From NCBI GenBank assembly GCA_018823835.1, contig JAHJHT010000002.1:248001-312000 (forward strand): 64,000 nucleotides of DNA, given 5' to 3'. This stretch comes from Alphaproteobacteria bacterium (GTDB lineage Bacteria > Pseudomonadota > Alphaproteobacteria > Rhizobiales > Rhizobiaceae). Made by a program: the position numbers and the translations under genes. The stretch's first letter is position 1. Each line of letters opens with the position of its first letter. The notes below the pieces were generated by a model. The model saw only the letters and a list, made by a program, of their open reading frames with translations, searched no databases and was not told the DNA's origin. Positions 27,443-39,695 of the stretch are shown piece after piece.

Positions 27443-29587
27443 TTACGCGGCGTCTTCGCCTTCGGCACGCTTCTCGCGGGCGATTTCCTTGCCGGTCTCC
27501 TGGTCGACGACCTTCATCGAAAGGCGAACCTTGCCGCGCTCGTCGAAGCCCATCAGCTTGACGAAGACCTTCTGGCCTTCCTTTACGACGTCCGAGGTCT
27601 TGGCGACCCGGTCATTGGCAAGCTGCGAGATGTGGACGAGGCCGTCCTTGGGACCGAAGAAGTTCACGAAAGCGCCGAAATCGGCGGTCTTGACGACCGT
27701 GCCCTCGTAAATCTCGCCGACTTCCGGCTCGGCCACGATGGTGTGGATCCACTTCTTCGCCGCCTCGATCTCCTTGGCGTTGGAAGAGGCGATCTTGATC
27801 ACGCCATCGTCGTCGATGTTGATCTTGGCACCAGTCTTTTCGACGATCTCGCGGATGACCTTGCCACCCGAACCGATAACGTCGCGGATCTTGTCGGTCG
27901 GGATCTGCATGACCTCGATGCGCGGCGCGAACTCGCCGAGTTCGGCGCGGGCGCCGGACAGAGCGTTTGCCATCTCGCCGAGGATGTGCAGGCGACCGTC
28001 CTTGGCCTGGCCAAGCGCGATCTGCATGATCTCTTCGGTGATGCCGTCGATCTTGATGTCCATCTGCAGCGCAGTGATGCCGCCCATGGTACCGGCAACC
28101 TTGAAGTCCATGTCGCCGAGGTGATCCTCGTCACCCAGGATATCGGAGAGCACAGCGTAGCGCTCGCCTTCCTTGATCAGACCCATGGCGATGCCGGCAA
28201 CCGGCTTGCCGAGCGGAACGCCGGCGTCCATCAGGGCCAGCGACGTGCCGCAGACCGTCGCCATCGAGGACGAGCCGTTCGACTCGGTGATCTCGGAGAC
28301 AACGCGCAGCGTGTAGGGGAAAGCTTCCGGTGCCGGCAGCATCGGACGGATAGCGCGCCAGGCAAGCTTGCCGTGGCCGATCTCGCGGCGGCCCGGCGAA
28401 CCCATGCGGCCGGTCTCGCCGACCGAATAGGGCGGGAAGTTGTAATGGAGAAGGAACTTCTCCTTGTACATGCCCGTCAGGCTATCGACATACTGCTCGT
28501 CCTCACCGGTGCCGAGCGTCGCGACGACCAGCGCCTGCGTCTCGCCGCGGGTGAACAGCGCCGAACCGTGCGTGCGCGGCAGAACGCCGACTTCCGAAAC
28601 GATCTTGCGGACCGTGGAGAGATCGCGACCGTCGATACGTGCCTTGGTGTCGAGGATGTTCCAGCGGACGATCTTAGCCTGCAGGTCCTTGAATACCGCG
28701 CCAACCTGCTCGCTTGTGTACTTGGGCGTCTCGTCTTCCTTCGCGCCGAAGGCTTCCTTGACCTTCGCCTTGACGGCATCGACGGCGGCGTAGCGCTTCT
28801 GCTTGTCGACGTTCTTGTAGGCTTCGCGCAGCTCGCCCTCGACCAGCTTCAGCATCTCGGCCTCAAGCTCGTCATAGCTCGGGGACGTGAAGTCGCGCGG
28901 CTCCTTGGCGGCAACCTCGGCGAGCTTGATGATCGCGTCGATGACCGGCTGGAAACCCTTGTGGCCGAACATGACGGCACCGAGCATGACGTCCTCGGGA
29001 AGCTCCTTGGCTTCCGACTCGACCATCAGAACGGCGGCGTCGGTACCGGCAACCACCAGGTCGAGCTGCGATTCCTGCATTTCGTCGACATGCGGGTTGA
29101 GAACGTATTCGCCGTTGATGTAGCCGACGCGCGCGCCGCCGATCGGGCCCATGAAGGGAACGCCCGAGAGCGTCAGCGCAGCCGAGGTGGCGACGATCGA
29201 CAGGATGTCCGGGTCGTTCTCAAGGTCGTGCTGAAGCACGGTGATGACGACCTGTGTGTCGTGCTTGTAGCCGGCGGCGAAGAGCGGGCGGATCGGGCGG
29301 TCGATGAGGCGGGAAACCAGGGTTTCCTTCTCGCTCGGACGGCCTTCGCGCTTGAAGTAGCCGCCGGGGATCTTGCCGGCCGCGTAGGTCTTTTCCTGGT
29401 AGTTGACGGTCAGCGGGAAGAAGTCGAGGCCGGGCTTCGGCTCCTTGGCCGAGACGACCGTAGCGAGAACGACGGTCTCGCCGTAGGTGGCGAGCACGGC
29501 GCCGTCAGCCTGACGCGCGATCTTGCCGGTTTCCAGCACGAGCGGACGGCCTGCCCACTCGATTTCCACTTTGTGATGATTGAACAT
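27443..29587 (-). CDS. pnp: Polyribonucleotide nucleotidyltransferase (PNPase)
   Basis: 714 residues from the ATG at 29587 (AAGGACA upstream); the frame is open to 29767 but the extension is not conserved. Two RNase PH domains (about 10-145 and 320-545), then KH ([20 protein letters not shown]) and S1 ([16 protein letters not shown]) RNA-binding domains. It degrades RNA phosphorolytically and, with RNase E, forms the degradosome. Gene order rpsO-pnp is conserved, and the intervening hairpin resembles the RNase III site that autoregulates pnp in enterobacteria. Confidence 0.97.
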   Translation of the reverse strand: MFNHHKVEIEWAGRPLVLETGKIARQADGAVLATYGETVVLATVVSAKEPKPGLDFFPLTVNYQEKTYAAGKIPGGYFKREGRPSEKETLVSRLIDRPIRPLFAAGYKHDTQVVITVLQHDLENDPDILSIVATSAALTLSGVPFMGPIGGARVGYINGEYVLNPHVDEMQESQLDLVVAGTDAAVLMVESEAKELPEDVMLGAVMFGHKGFQPVIDAIIKLAEVAAKEPRDFTSPSYDELEAEMLKLVEGELREAYKNVDKQKRYAAVDAVKAKVKEAFGAKEDETPKYTSEQVGAVFKDLQAKIVRWNILDTKARIDGRDLSTVRKIVSEVGVLPRTHGSALFTRGETQALVVATLGTGEDEQYVDSLTGMYKEKFLLHYNFPPYSVGETGRMGSPGRREIGHGKLAWRAIRPMLPAPEAFPYTLRVVSEITESNGSSSMATVCGTSLALMDAGVPLGKPVAGIAMGLIKEGERYAVLSDILGDEDHLGDMDFKVAGTMGGITALQMDIKIDGITEEIMQIALGQAKDGRLHILGEMANALSGARAELGEFAPRIEVMQIPTDKIRDVIGSGGKVIREIVEKTGAKINIDDDGVIKIASSNAKEIEAAKKWIHTIVAEPEVGEIYEGTVVKTADFGAFVNFFGPKDGLVHISQLANDRVAKTSDVVKEGQKVFVKLMGFDERGKVRLSMKVVDQETGKEIAREKRAEGEDAA

Positions 29588-29823
29588 GTCTTGTCCTTCG
29601 ATGCGGCAGGGCCCGCGCGGATTTTCCGGCGCGTGTATCCCTGCCTGGCTTCCTGTTCGGGCGAGCCACGGGCAAGACAACGGGAAACTCGGAAAATTCA
29701 GGCTGCGCGATCCGCGCCGAGTATCCTGCAATCCTGCCCCATGACCGTCCATGGGAGGCTCCGTCAAATCCCTTGACTGATCCGGAGCCGGGTCGGACCA
29801 CCAATGCGGCAGCCCGAATGCGT

Positions 29824-29856
29824 GACCGGCGCGTCCTTCGTCAGGACGCGCCGGTC
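29824..29856 (-). promoter_or_regulatory. Long hairpin in the rpsO-pnp intergenic region
   Basis: Perfect 14-bp stem (29824-29837 and 29843-29856) with loop TCGTC, starting six bases after the rpsO stop. There is no T tract downstream on the minus strand, so it does not look like a full terminator. In E. coli a hairpin in this interval is the RNase III/PNPase autoregulation site; the same role here is inference from position. Confidence 0.65.
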
Positions 29857-29862
29857 AAATTC

Positions 29863-30132
29863 TTATCGGCGCAGGCCGAGCTTCTCGATCAGGGTCGAAT
29901 AGCGGCTCTCATCCTTGCGCTTCAGGTAGTCGAGCAGGCTGCGGCGCTGAGACACCAGAGCGAGCAGGCCACGGCGGGAATGGTTGTCCTTCTTGTGGTC
30001 CTTGAAGTGCTCGGTCAGGTTCTTGATGCGCTCCGAAAGGATGGCGACCTGGACTTCCGGGGAACCGGTGTCGCCCTTGACGGTCGCGAATTCGGACAGC
30101 AATTCCTGCTTGCGTTCTGCGGTAATCGACAT
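29863..30132 (-). CDS. rpsO: 30S ribosomal protein S15
   Basis: 89 residues from the ATG at 30132, with AAGGAAAG nine bases upstream; the frame is open to 30207 but the family starts [12 protein letters not shown]. Conserved blocks are [35 protein letters not shown] and the C-terminal LIEKLGLRR. It binds the central domain of 16S rRNA. Member of the truB-rpsO-pnp operon. Confidence 0.97.
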   Translation of the reverse strand: MSITAERKQELLSEFATVKGDTGSPEVQVAILSERIKNLTEHFKDHKKDNHSRRGLLALVSQRRSLLDYLKRKDESRYSTLIEKLGLRR

Positions 30133-30338
30133 CGGATTCTTTCCTTTCAAATGACTTGGAAACGGGACGCCTGCAGCCGGGATGTCGTCCAGCGGAGGCC
30201 GATGCACATGACGCCTGGCGCCATGCTGCGGCGCATATAGTCCAGTTTTGCCGGAAAAGCCAGCAGCATTTGCGATGCACCGCTTTGCTGGCTCATAGCT
30301 CTACGGCCTTCATCCAATGGGAAGGCACCGGATCGAGG

Positions 30339-31334
30339 CTAGCCGACGAAGACGCGCTTCGGCCGGAACATTCCGGCCTCGATAGCGCCGATAGCGACCA
30401 ACCTGCCGCGCGCGGTGGCACAGGCTTCCTCCGCCTCGACCGGAGCGTCGCGGCCACGGATGACTACCGGATTGCCAAGCCTGATCCGCTGGGCAGCGTC
30501 GTCCGAGAGCGCGACCTGCGGCAGACAGTCGAGCGCGGCGACCGTGTCGACCAGCAGCGCGTCGATGGCTGAAAAGTCCTGCACCAGTACTTCCGGCTCG
30601 GCCGCCTGGGCCTCGGCGGTGTCGGCGGTGTCAGCGCCCGCCTCGGCCTTTTCGCCGAAACGGGCCTTCTCGAGCTCCGCGATGGTGACGAAGTCCTCTG
30701 CTGTGAACGGATCGACCTCGGTGCGGCGCAGGTCTGCGATATGGCCGAAGCAGCCGAGATCGCGCCCCATGTCGCGGGCAAGCGAGCGCACATAGGTGCC
30801 CTTGCCGCATTCGATCTCGAACACAGAGCGTCCGTCGGCGGACATCTCGACGAGGTCGAAACGACCGATCTCGACCTCGCGCGGCGGGATTTCCACGGTC
30901 GTGCCTTCCCGGGCCAGGTCATAGGCACGTTCGCCGGCAATCTTGATGGCCGAGAACTGTGGCGGCGTCTGCATGATCACGCCGGTGTATTTCGGCAGAA
31001 GTGCGCGCACCGCCACCTCGTCCGGTCGCTGGTCCGAGCGTTCGGTCACCGGCCCTTCGAGATCGTCGGTCGAGCGCTCCTCGCCCCAGGCAACCGTGAA
31101 ACGGTAGACCTTGGCGCCGTCCTGAACATAGGGAACAGTCTTGGTCGCCTCGCCGAGCGCGATCGGCAGCATGCCTGACGCCAGCGGGTCGAGCGTACCG
31201 GCGTGACCCGCCTTGTCGGCCTGGAACAGCCACTTGACCTTGGCGACCGCATCGGTCGAGCCCATGCCGACCGGCTTGTCGAGGACAACCCAGCCCGAAA
31301 TCGGGCGTCCCTTCTTCTTGCCGCGACGGCCCAT
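30339..31334 (-). CDS. truB: tRNA pseudouridine-55 synthase TruB
   Basis: 331 residues. The catalytic Asp is in [15 protein letters not shown] (about residue 49). N-terminal [14 protein letters not shown] and the central [13 protein letters not shown] block are typical. It makes pseudouridine 55 in tRNA. An Ala/Glu/Thr-rich, low-complexity stretch of about 28 residues (roughly 230-258, with [17 protein letters not shown]) is inserted before the C-terminal domain. The start overlaps the rbfA stop (TAATG). Confidence 0.95.
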   Translation of the reverse strand: MGRRGKKKGRPISGWVVLDKPVGMGSTDAVAKVKWLFQADKAGHAGTLDPLASGMLPIALGEATKTVPYVQDGAKVYRFTVAWGEERSTDDLEGPVTERSDQRPDEVAVRALLPKYTGVIMQTPPQFSAIKIAGERAYDLAREGTTVEIPPREVEIGRFDLVEMSADGRSVFEIECGKGTYVRSLARDMGRDLGCFGHIADLRRTEVDPFTAEDFVTIAELEKARFGEKAEAGADTADTAEAQAAEPEVLVQDFSAIDALLVDTVAALDCLPQVALSDDAAQRIRLGNPVVIRGRDAPVEAEEACATARGRLVAIGAIEAGMFRPKRVFVG

Positions 31335-31741
31335 TATTCGTCTTCCTTGTCGTCGGCGTCGAGGTCGCGCGCCACTTCCGGCGACTTGAGCAACTCGTTG
31401 ATCCTGGAAAAATTGTCGAAGCTGGTGTCGAGACGGAACCTGAACTCCGGCATGTACTTCATCTGGCGCAACGCATGCGAAACGCGCCCGCGCACGAACT
31501 TTGCATGCTTGTTCAGAGCGTCCACCACCGCATCCGGGTGAGGAGCCCCGAGCGGGGAGATGAAGGCGGTGGCAATCTTGAGGTCGGGCGACATGCGCAC
31601 CTCCGAAATCGAGATCACCGTCGTTTCGATCAGTGGATCGATGATCTCGCCCCGCTGCAGCGTCTCGGAGAGAGCGTGGCGCACCTGTTCACCAACGCGA
31701 AGCTGGCGTTGCGAGGGGCCGGAACTGGCAGATTTGTTCAT
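31334..31741 (-). CDS. rbfA: Ribosome-binding factor A
   Basis: 135 residues from the ATG at 31741; the frame is open to 31798 but that part is the repeat-bearing spacer. KH-like fold protein that matures the 30S subunit and 16S 5' end. [22 protein letters not shown] and the [17 protein letters not shown] block are characteristic. The tail is acidic ([10 protein letters not shown]). It overlaps truB by one base of stop/start. Confidence 0.95.
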   Translation of the reverse strand: MNKSASSGPSQRQLRVGEQVRHALSETLQRGEIIDPLIETTVISISEVRMSPDLKIATAFISPLGAPHPDAVVDALNKHAKFVRGRVSHALRQMKYMPEFRFRLDTSFDNFSRINELLKSPEVARDLDADDKEDE

Positions 31742-31750
31742 TGTTTTTTC

Positions 31751-31777
31751 GATCCCGAAAGCGTGCGGCACGGGATC
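31751..31777. repeat. Palindromic element, possible dispersed rhizobial repeat
   Basis: Inverted 7-base arms GATCCCG (31751-31757) and CGGGATC (31771-31777) around GCGTGCGGCA-type sequence, in the infB-rbfA spacer ten bases before rbfA. GC-rich palindromes of this type are dispersed in rhizobial intergenic DNA, but only this copy was noticed here. Confidence 0.4.
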
Positions 31778-31804
31778 AAACCGCACTACATGTTTCACGC
31801 GTTC

Positions 31805-31829
31805 CGGATGGCGGTCTTGCCGCCATCCG
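31805..31829. repeat. Inverted repeat in infB-rbfA spacer
   Basis: Perfect 10-bp arms (31805-31814 and 31820-31829) with loop TCTTG, 22 bases after the infB stop. No T tract follows on the minus strand, so it is probably an mRNA-stabilising or processing hairpin rather than a terminator. Confidence 0.5.
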
Positions 31830-31851
31830 CATGCACTGCGTTGTCCGACGC

Positions 31852-34428
31852 CTAGAGCGTCCGGGTGATCATCTCAACGCGGAAGCACTCGATGACATCA
31901 CCGACGCGCATGTCCTCGTAGTTCGCGAAGGCCATGCCGCACTCCTGGCCGCCCGGCACCTCTGCCACTTCGTCCTTGAAGCGCTTCAGTGTCTTGAGCG
32001 TGCCTTCGTGGATGACGACATCGTCGCGGATCAGGCGCACGCCCGCTCCACGTTCGACCTTGCCTTCCGTTACGCGGCAACCGGCGATCTTGCCGACCTT
32101 GGTGATGTCGAAGATTTCGAGGATCTCCGCATTGCCGATGAAGGTCTCGCGGCGCTCCGGCGAGAGCAGGCCCGACATCGCCGCCTTAACGTCATCAACC
32201 AGATCGTAGATGATGTTGTAGTAGCGGATCTCGATGCCTGCAGCTTCCGCAGCCGCACGAGCCTGCGGGTTGGCACGAACGTTGAAGCCGATCATCGCCG
32301 CTCCGGACGTCTCCGCCAGCGACACGTCGCTCTCGGTGATGCCGCCGGCACCTGCGTGAACGATGCGGGCGCGGACCTCGTCGGTGCCGAGCTTGTCGAG
32401 CGCAGACACGATCGCCTCGATCGAGCCCTGCACATCGCCCTTGATGACCAGCGGGAATTCTTTCAGCCCGCTCGCCTGCAACTGCGACATCATCTGCTCG
32501 AGCGATCCACGCTGGCCGGCATGCTTGGCCACCGCCTTGTCGCGCGCAAGGCGCTGACGGTAGTCGGTGATCTCACGTGCCCTGGCTTCGTTGTCGACCA
32601 CGGCGAAGCGTTCTCCTGCCATGGGAGTGCCGGCAAGGCCGAGCACCTCCACCGGCATAGCCGGCGGCGCTTCCTTCAGCTGTTCGCCACGATCGTTGAT
32701 CAGCGCGCGCACACGGCCCCATTCGGCGCCGGCCACAATGATGTCACCGATCAGGAGGGTGCCGGTCTGCACGAGAACCGTGGCGACGGCGCCGCGCCCC
32801 TTGTCGAGCTTGGCCTCGATGACGACACCTTCGGCCGTACGGTCTGGGTTCGCCTTGAGGTCGAGCAATTCGGCCTGCAGGAGGATTGCCTCCAGCAGCT
32901 TGTCGAGGTTGGTGCCCTTGGTCGCCGATACTTCGACGTCCAGCACTTCACCGCCCATCGACTCGACGAAAACCTCGTGGCGGAGCAACTCGGCGCGCAC
33001 CTTCTGCGCATCGGCCTGCGGCTTGTCGATCTTGTTGATCGCAACGATGATCGGGACACCGGCAGCCTTTGCATGGCTGATCGATTCGATCGTCTGCGGC
33101 ATGACGGAATCGTCGGCCGCCACCACCAGGATCGCGATGTCAGTCGCCTGCGCGCCACGCGCACGCATCGCCGTGAAGGCGGCGTGGCCCGGCGTGTCGA
33201 TGAAGGTGATCTTCTGACCGTTCTTCTCGACCTGGTAGGCGCCGATGTGCTGGGTGATGCCGCCGGCCTCGCCCGAAACGACGTTGGCGTTGCGGATGGC
33301 ATCGAGGAGCGAGGTCTTGCCGTGGTCGACGTGGCCCATGATGGTCACGACCGGCGGACGCGACTTCTGGTCCTCCGGCTTGTCCTCGACGTTGAACATG
33401 CCCTCTTCGATATCGGACTCGGCGACGCGTCGAACCGTGTGGCCAAACTCGGCGGCGACCAGTTCTGCGGTGTCGGCGTCGATGACGTCGCCCGGCTTGA
33501 GAATCTGGCCTTCCTTCATGAAGTACTTCACGACGTCGACGGCGCGTTCCGACATGCGGCTCGCCAGTTCCTGGATCGTGATCGTCTCGGGCAGAACCAC
33601 TTCGCGCATGACCTTCTCGCGCGGCTCCGAATGCATGGCGCGCTTGAACTTCTCCTGACGGCGGCGCATCGACGACAGGGAGCGCGCACGCGCCTCCTCG
33701 CCGGCGGTCGCGTTGCTCAGCGTCAGCTTGCCACGGCGGCGGTCGTCCTCGCCCTTCGGCTTGGCCGGACGCGTGACTTCGGGCGTCGCGATGCGCTTGA
33801 TCGGCGCGCCGCGGACAGGGCCCTTGGCCTTGCTTTCAGCTTCCTCTTCGGCGCCGACCAGGTCGGCGGCTGGGGTGCGGCGGCGTGCCTCTTCCTCTGC
33901 CCGGCGGCGCGACTCGGCCTCGGCCAGAAGCCGAGCTTCCTCCTCGGCCTGGCGGCGCGCGGACTCATCGCGCTCTCGCTTGCGGCGCTCTTCTTCCTCG
34001 AGGCGGCGCTTGGCGTCTTCGATCGCACGCTGGCGGTCCTCGACCTCGCGAACCTTCGAGCCCTCGAGGGCACGGCGGCGCGCTTCGATCTCGCTCGTCG
34101 ACAGGTCACTCAGGACCATGCCCGAACGCTCGGCCGGGGCCTTTGGAGCCTCCTTGGCGGCAGGCGTCGGTGCGGCGGCGGCCGGCGCGGGCGCAGGCGC
34201 CGCGGGCGCCGGCTTCGGCGTGAACACGGAAGCGGCGGCAGCAGTCTCGGCCTTCTCGCCGGGAATCGAGAACTTGCGCTTCTTGGTTTCGACGACGACC
34301 GACTTGGTGCGGCCGTGCGAAAAGTTCTGACGCACCGTACCCTGCTCCATGCCGGGCCGCTTCAGCGTCAGTGTCTTCTTCGCAGGGACACTCAAGATCT
34401 TGTCGTCATCCGATTTCGTATCGCTCAT
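31852..34428 (-). CDS. infB: Translation initiation factor IF-2
   Basis: 858 residues. An IF2-associated N-terminal segment is followed by a long Ala/Pro- and Glu/Arg-rich linker (about 50-240), with a stretch of charged heptads that may be coiled coil. The GTPase domain begins near 355: G1 is [15 protein letters not shown]3 DTPGHAAF, G4 NKID. Domains II-IV follow, to the C-terminal ECFRVEMI. It positions initiator tRNA on the ribosome. The start overlaps the ylxR stop by four bases (ATGA). Confidence 0.97.
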   Translation of the reverse strand: MSDTKSDDDKILSVPAKKTLTLKRPGMEQGTVRQNFSHGRTKSVVVETKKRKFSIPGEKAETAAAASVFTPKPAPAAPAPAPAAAAPTPAAKEAPKAPAERSGMVLSDLSTSEIEARRRALEGSKVREVEDRQRAIEDAKRRLEEEERRKRERDESARRQAEEEARLLAEAESRRRAEEEARRRTPAADLVGAEEEAESKAKGPVRGAPIKRIATPEVTRPAKPKGEDDRRRGKLTLSNATAGEEARARSLSSMRRRQEKFKRAMHSEPREKVMREVVLPETITIQELASRMSERAVDVVKYFMKEGQILKPGDVIDADTAELVAAEFGHTVRRVAESDIEEGMFNVEDKPEDQKSRPPVVTIMGHVDHGKTSLLDAIRNANVVSGEAGGITQHIGAYQVEKNGQKITFIDTPGHAAFTAMRARGAQATDIAILVVAADDSVMPQTIESISHAKAAGVPIIVAINKIDKPQADAQKVRAELLRHEVFVESMGGEVLDVEVSATKGTNLDKLLEAILLQAELLDLKANPDRTAEGVVIEAKLDKGRGAVATVLVQTGTLLIGDIIVAGAEWGRVRALINDRGEQLKEAPPAMPVEVLGLAGTPMAGERFAVVDNEARAREITDYRQRLARDKAVAKHAGQRGSLEQMMSQLQASGLKEFPLVIKGDVQGSIEAIVSALDKLGTDEVRARIVHAGAGGITESDVSLAETSGAAMIGFNVRANPQARAAAEAAGIEIRYYNIIYDLVDDVKAAMSGLLSPERRETFIGNAEILEIFDITKVGKIAGCRVTEGKVERGAGVRLIRDDVVIHEGTLKTLKRFKDEVAEVPGGQECGMAFANYEDMRVGDVIECFRVEMITRTL

Positions 34429-35084
34429 TCCATATCCTCTGCGGCATCAACTTCGTCAGCAATCGCCGCAAACATTGCCCGTTCGTCCGGGGATCCGCCC
34501 CGGTATCGGTCAAGCGCAACCATGCGCTTTTCAACCGCCCTACCCGCGTCGCCCGCGAGAACGGCTGCATGTATCACATTTGTACCGCCCAATGCCAAAC
34601 CCAATTCGGCCTCCGAAAAAAGTTTGTAGGCGGCGATTTGCGGCCCGCCGGCATAGGCGGTGGCGCGCCGCGCCTGCGTAATCTTGCGCAGGCCGTCTTC
34701 GGATGCCTCAGCCGCATGCAGCGCGAAAAGCGCTGCTCCGCTGCGGACACTGGCCTCCACCTTGGTCGCACCGAGCGCGACCATTCCGGCTTTGCGGGCC
34801 AGCCCGAGTGAACCGAGTGCCGACTTTGCCAGCACGTTGTCCACCATAGCGCCGAGTTCCGGCGGTACCGTAACCTCGGCCTTGAATGCCCGGGCGAAGG
34901 CCCCCTTTCTGGCGGCCTTGTCGACGCTCGAGCGGTCGGCGCTTACCCAGCAGCCCCGGCCGGGAAGACTTCTCTTGATGTCCGGGACGACCGAATTGTC
35001 TGGCCCGAGAACGAAACGGATCAGTTCATCCGGCGGAGATTGCCGGCGTGTGACGATGCAGGTGCGATCGTTCATCTGTTCCAA
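34425..35084 (-). CDS. ylxR: YlxR (RnpM)-L7Ae-like fusion RNA-binding protein
   Basis: 219 residues. Residues 1-85 are the YlxR/DUF448 domain: [19 protein letters not shown] and [10 protein letters not shown] carry the family motif. Residues about 90-190 look like an L7Ae/YlxQ fold: [29 protein letters not shown]. In Bacillus the two are separate adjacent genes, ylxR and ylxQ; alphaproteobacteria fuse them. YlxR binds RNA and in Gram-positives contacts RNase P; the role here is inferred. It sits between nusA and infB as expected. Confidence 0.9.
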   Translation of the reverse strand: MEQMNDRTCIVTRRQSPPDELIRFVLGPDNSVVPDIKRSLPGRGCWVSADRSSVDKAARKGAFARAFKAEVTVPPELGAMVDNVLAKSALGSLGLARKAGMVALGATKVEASVRSGAALFALHAAEASEDGLRKITQARRATAYAGGPQIAAYKLFSEAELGLALGGTNVIHAAVLAGDAGRAVEKRMVALDRYRGGSPDERAMFAAIADEVDAAEDME

Positions 35085-35107
35085 TGCGGTCTCCGGGCCG
35101 GCTCACG

Positions 35108-36703
35108 TCACGCACCGGTCGGCTCGGCGGGTTCTTCTTCCGCCTCGACGGGTTCTTCTTCGGTGATCCAGCCAGCCTTCAGGCGGGCCGTCATCACCAT
35201 CTGCTCGGCATCGGCACGCGACACCGCGTGATCTGCCAGTACGCCCGGGAAGAACTTGGTCTCGCCGTCCTTGCGCTCCTTCCAGCCGACGAGATCGTCG
35301 ACCGCGTAACCGGCAAAATCCTCGATGTTCTTCACGCCGTCCTCGCCGAGGGTCACCATCATGGCTGTGGTCACACCAGGGACCTCGCGCAATTCGTCCT
35401 CGACACCGAGCTCCTTGCGCTTGGAATCGTGCTCTGCCTCGATCTTTTCGAGGTAGTCACGAGCACGCGTCTGGATTTCGACCGCGGTGTCCTCGTCGAA
35501 GCCGTCAATCGAGGCGATCTCGTCCTGCTCGACGAAGGCGACTTCCTCGACCGAGGTGAAGCCCTCGGAAGCCAGAACCTGGCCGACCATCTCGTCGACG
35601 TCCAGCGCTTCCATGAACAGGGTCGAACGCTCGACGAATTCCTTCTGGCGACGCTCGGACTCTTCCTGCTCGGTCAGGATGTCGATGTCCCAGCCGGTCA
35701 GCTGCGAGGCGAGGCGAACGTTCTGTCCGCGGCGACCGATTGCCAGCGACAGCTGGTCGTCGGGCACCACCACCTCGATGCGCTCGGCGTCCTCGTCGAG
35801 GACCACCTTGGCCACCTCGGCCGGCTGCAGCGCGTTGACGATGAAGGATGCCGCCGAAGGCGACCACGGAATGATGTCGATCTTCTCGCCCTGCAGCTCG
35901 CCGACGACGGCCTGGACGCGGCTGCCGCGCATGCCGACGCAGGCGCCGACCGGGTCGATCGAGCTGTCGCGCGAAACGACGGCGATCTTCGCGCGCGAAC
36001 CCGGATCGCGGGCGACCGACTTGATCTCGATGATGCCGTCGTAGATTTCCGGCACTTCCATGTTGAACAGCTTGGCCATGAACTGCGGATGCGTGCGCGA
36101 CAGGAAGATCTGCGGGCCACGCTGCTCCCGGCGCACGTCATAAACATAGGCGCGAACGCGGTCGCCATATTTGAAGTTCTCGCGCGGGATCAGCTCGTCC
36201 CGGCGGATGATTGCCTCGCCGCGACCAAGGTCGACGATGACGTTGCCGTATTCGACGCGCTTTACCGTGCCGTTGACGATCTCGCCGATGCGGTCTTTGT
36301 ACTCGTCGAACTGGCGGTCGCGCTCGGCCTCGCGCACCTTCTGCACGATGACCTGCTTGGCCGACTGCGCGGCGATGCGGCCGAACTCCATCGGCGGCAG
36401 CTGCTCGGCGATGAAATCGCCGACCTCGGCATCGGGGTTGCGCTCACGCGCCGAGGACAGCGCGATCTGGCGGCCGTAATCCTCGACCTCCTCGACCACT
36501 TCCATCAGCCGCTGCAGCTTCATCTCGCCGGTCGTCGGATTGATGTCGGCGCGGATGTTGGTTTCCTGGCCGTAGCGCGAGCGCGCAGCCTTCTGGATCG
36601 CGTCGGCCATCGCCTCGATGACGATTTCCTTGTCGATCGACTTTTCCCGCGCAACCGCGTCGGCGATCTGCAGCAGTTCAAGCCTGTTGGCGCTAACAAC
36701 CAT
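35108..36703 (-). CDS. nusA: Transcription termination/antitermination factor NusA
   Basis: 531 residues from the ATG at 36703 (AAGGAG nine bases upstream). The N-terminal RNAP-binding domain (about 1-125), S1 (about 135-200), two KH domains (about 205-345; [17 protein letters not shown] and [18 protein letters not shown]) and C-terminal Helix-hairpin repeats are in order. The C terminus is acidic ([14 protein letters not shown]). It modulates pausing and rRNA antitermination. Gene order rimP-nusA-ylxR-infB is conserved. Confidence 0.97.
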   Translation of the reverse strand: MVVSANRLELLQIADAVAREKSIDKEIVIEAMADAIQKAARSRYGQETNIRADINPTTGEMKLQRLMEVVEEVEDYGRQIALSSARERNPDAEVGDFIAEQLPPMEFGRIAAQSAKQVIVQKVREAERDRQFDEYKDRIGEIVNGTVKRVEYGNVIVDLGRGEAIIRRDELIPRENFKYGDRVRAYVYDVRREQRGPQIFLSRTHPQFMAKLFNMEVPEIYDGIIEIKSVARDPGSRAKIAVVSRDSSIDPVGACVGMRGSRVQAVVGELQGEKIDIIPWSPSAASFIVNALQPAEVAKVVLDEDAERIEVVVPDDQLSLAIGRRGQNVRLASQLTGWDIDILTEQEESERRQKEFVERSTLFMEALDVDEMVGQVLASEGFTSVEEVAFVEQDEIASIDGFDEDTAVEIQTRARDYLEKIEAEHDSKRKELGVEDELREVPGVTTAMMVTLGEDGVKNIEDFAGYAVDDLVGWKERKDGETKFFPGVLADHAVSRADAEQMVMTARLKAGWITEEEPVEAEEEPAEPTGA

Positions 36704-36759
36704 GTTCGTCGTCTCCTTGGTCATCCACTCCTGCACCGGTCAACGGTGTGGGTGTTCGA

Positions 36760-37383
36760 TCAATCCTGTGTTTCGTCGTCTGCTTCGTCTTCCGGCTCGC
36801 CGGCACGCTTCTTGGCTTCCTTGCGCGCCTGGTTGTCCTTGGACAGGGCGTCGCGGATGAGATCATCGGTCAGGATGAGCCTGGCCTCGGCGATCGATTC
36901 GTAGGGTACTTCTATCCGTGTTTCGGCACCCTCGGGGGCCTGGTCTCGTTCGATGGTGACGCCATTGGCACCGGCAGACACAATCGTTCCCTTGAAGCGC
37001 TTGCGCTCGGCGACCAGGATAGAGGTCTCGATACGGGCCTGGTGTCCTGCCCAATTCTCGAAATCCGACTTCCTGACCAGCGGCCGATCAATGCCCGGCG
37101 AGGAGACTTCCAGATGGTAGGCCTTGTCCACCGGGTCTTCAACGTCGAGCGCCGGCGACACCGCACGGCTGACCTCTTCGCAATCCTCGACGGTCATCGT
37201 GCCGTCCTCGCGCTCGGCCATGATCTGCAGCGTCAGGCCATTCTGCCCGGACAGCCGTACGCGAACGAGCCTGAAGCCGATCGCCCGCAGCACCGGCTGA
37301 ACGATGGACGCAACGCGCGCGTCCACACCGCTTTCGCGGATGATGCGATCGTCACCGGTTGTTTCGTTTGCCAGGGCCGTCAT
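36760..37383 (-). CDS. rimP: Ribosome maturation factor RimP
   Basis: 207 residues from the ATG at 37383; the frame is open to 37479 but runs through the upstream terminator. The RimP motif [14 protein letters not shown] is clear near residue 105. The C-terminal tail is acidic and Lys-rich ([12 protein letters not shown]) and longer than in E. coli. It helps assemble the 30S subunit. It is the first gene of the rimP-to-pnp operon. Confidence 0.95.
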   Translation of the reverse strand: MTALANETTGDDRIIRESGVDARVASIVQPVLRAIGFRLVRVRLSGQNGLTLQIMAEREDGTMTVEDCEEVSRAVSPALDVEDPVDKAYHLEVSSPGIDRPLVRKSDFENWAGHQARIETSILVAERKRFKGTIVSAGANGVTIERDQAPEGAETRIEVPYESIAEARLILTDDLIRDALSKDNQARKEAKKRAGEPEDEADDETQD

Positions 37384-37408
37384 TGGGTCTCCACTACGGC
37401 CAGCTAAC

Positions 37409-37440
37409 AAAAAAGAGCGGGACCGGGTGGACCCACTCTT
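37409..37440 (-). terminator. Intrinsic terminator between trmB and rimP
   Basis: On the minus strand a 9-bp stem with one G-U pair (arms 37432-37440 and 37413-37421, ten-base loop) runs into six U residues (37409-37414). It lies about 90 bases after the trmB stop and just before rimP, so it separates the metK-trmB unit from the rimP operon. Confidence 0.85.
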
Positions 37441-37530
37441 CGTCAAACCGACCAAGAATTTGAACCCGATATAGACCAAGCGCCAGACGCTTTCAAGTCC
37501 TGCATGCCGCCCGGACGGGCATCCGGCCGC

Positions 37531-38232
37531 CTAGCGGCGGACGAAAGTGAGGTAGCAGGGCCGCCGCTTCTCGCGCAGCGCCTTGGCTTCGTAACGCGTG
37601 CCAGGCCAGCCCGGATAGGGCGTATTCCAGTCGCGCGCGTCGTCTGCCTGCCAGTGGAATTCGCCATGCGCCCGGCAGGCCAGCAGCGTCCAGTTGATGT
37701 AGGTGTCAATGTCGGAGGCAAAGCGGAAGCGCGCCCCGCTCTGCATGACGCGGGCAAAACGGTCGAGGTTTTCCGGGCTGACGAACCGACGCTTCCAGTG
37801 CTTCTTCTTCGGCCAGGGATCGGGATAAAGAAGGTCGATCCCCGACAGCGAAGCGTCCGGCAGCCAGTCGAGCAATTGCGTGGCGTCATCGTCATGAACG
37901 CGAAGATTGCGAAGCGGGGCCTCCGCAAGCACGCCCATCAGCTTGGCCATGGAATTGATGAAGGGCTCGACGCCGATGAAGCCGGTGTCGGGGTGCGTCC
38001 TCGCCTCATGCAGCAGGTGCTCGCCGCCTCCGAAGCCGATTTCCAGCCGCACGTCGGTCACGTCACGCTCGAACAATGTCGTGAGCTCGGCTGGCGCCGC
38101 GGCCTTCATGTCGACGGCGTAGTGTCGCATGCCCTGCTCCAGCGCATTCTGCTGGAGCGGACTCATGGGCCGCCCCTTGCGCCGACCGAAGAACGCCTCG
38201 GTCGCCCTGCTGCGCCTGCCCTCGACTGTCAC
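37531..38232 (-). CDS. trmB: tRNA (guanine-N7-)-methyltransferase TrmB
   Basis: 233 residues from a GTG at 38232 with GGGAG seven bases upstream, 14 bases after the metK stop; the frame stays open further but overlaps metK. The SAM-binding motif is [12 protein letters not shown], and the catalytic region is [17 protein letters not shown]. It makes m7G46 in tRNA. Coupled to metK, the source of its SAM. Confidence 0.95.
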   Translation of the reverse strand: MTVEGRRSRATEAFFGRRKGRPMSPLQQNALEQGMRHYAVDMKAAAPAELTTLFERDVTDVRLEIGFGGGEHLLHEARTHPDTGFIGVEPFINSMAKLMGVLAEAPLRNLRVHDDDATQLLDWLPDASLSGIDLLYPDPWPKKKHWKRRFVSPENLDRFARVMQSGARFRFASDIDTYINWTLLACRAHGEFHWQADDARDWNTPYPGWPGTRYEAKALREKRRPCYLTFVRR

Positions 38233-38246
38233 TGTTCGGTCTCCCG

Positions 38247-39548
<1,302 letters not shown>

Positions 39549-39640
39549 GGGTGTCCCCTCTTGAAAGTCCGATCGGCGGAAGCCGAGTTCAGGCGGACAA
39601 CGTGTTAGCGAGGACAAGCCGGGGTCGTCAAGCCGCGTGT

Positions 39641-39662
39641 CGCCGCTCCCCGGAGAGCGGCG
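39641..39662. repeat. Hairpin between the PraR-like gene and metK
   Basis: 8-bp GC-rich arms (39641-39648 and 39655-39662) with a six-base loop, 34 bases after the HTH gene stop on the minus strand. No T tract. Possibly a Rho-assisted terminator or mRNA-stabilising stem. Confidence 0.4.
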
Positions 39663-39695
39663 CCCGACTCCGGACCGGCGAGCGGCGACCGCCCC

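Noticed and set aside
27377-29776. Long plus-strand open frame (799 codons) opposite pnp
   Set aside because: It is antisense to a complete PNPase gene, has the low-complexity Asp/Leu/Arg composition typical of reverse frames of high-GC genes and shows no domain.
31741-34629. Plus-strand open frame of 962 codons opposite infB
   Set aside because: Antisense to IF-2, composition is Arg/Leu/Asp-rich shadow; no domain or ribosome site.
35084-36904. Plus-strand open frame of 606 codons opposite nusA
   Set aside because: Antisense shadow of NusA; no family resemblance.
39549-39695. SAM riboswitch upstream of metK
   Set aside because: Only an 8-bp hairpin was seen. I could not draw a SAM-II or SAM/SAH fold, and the hairpin belongs as easily to the end of the upstream gene.
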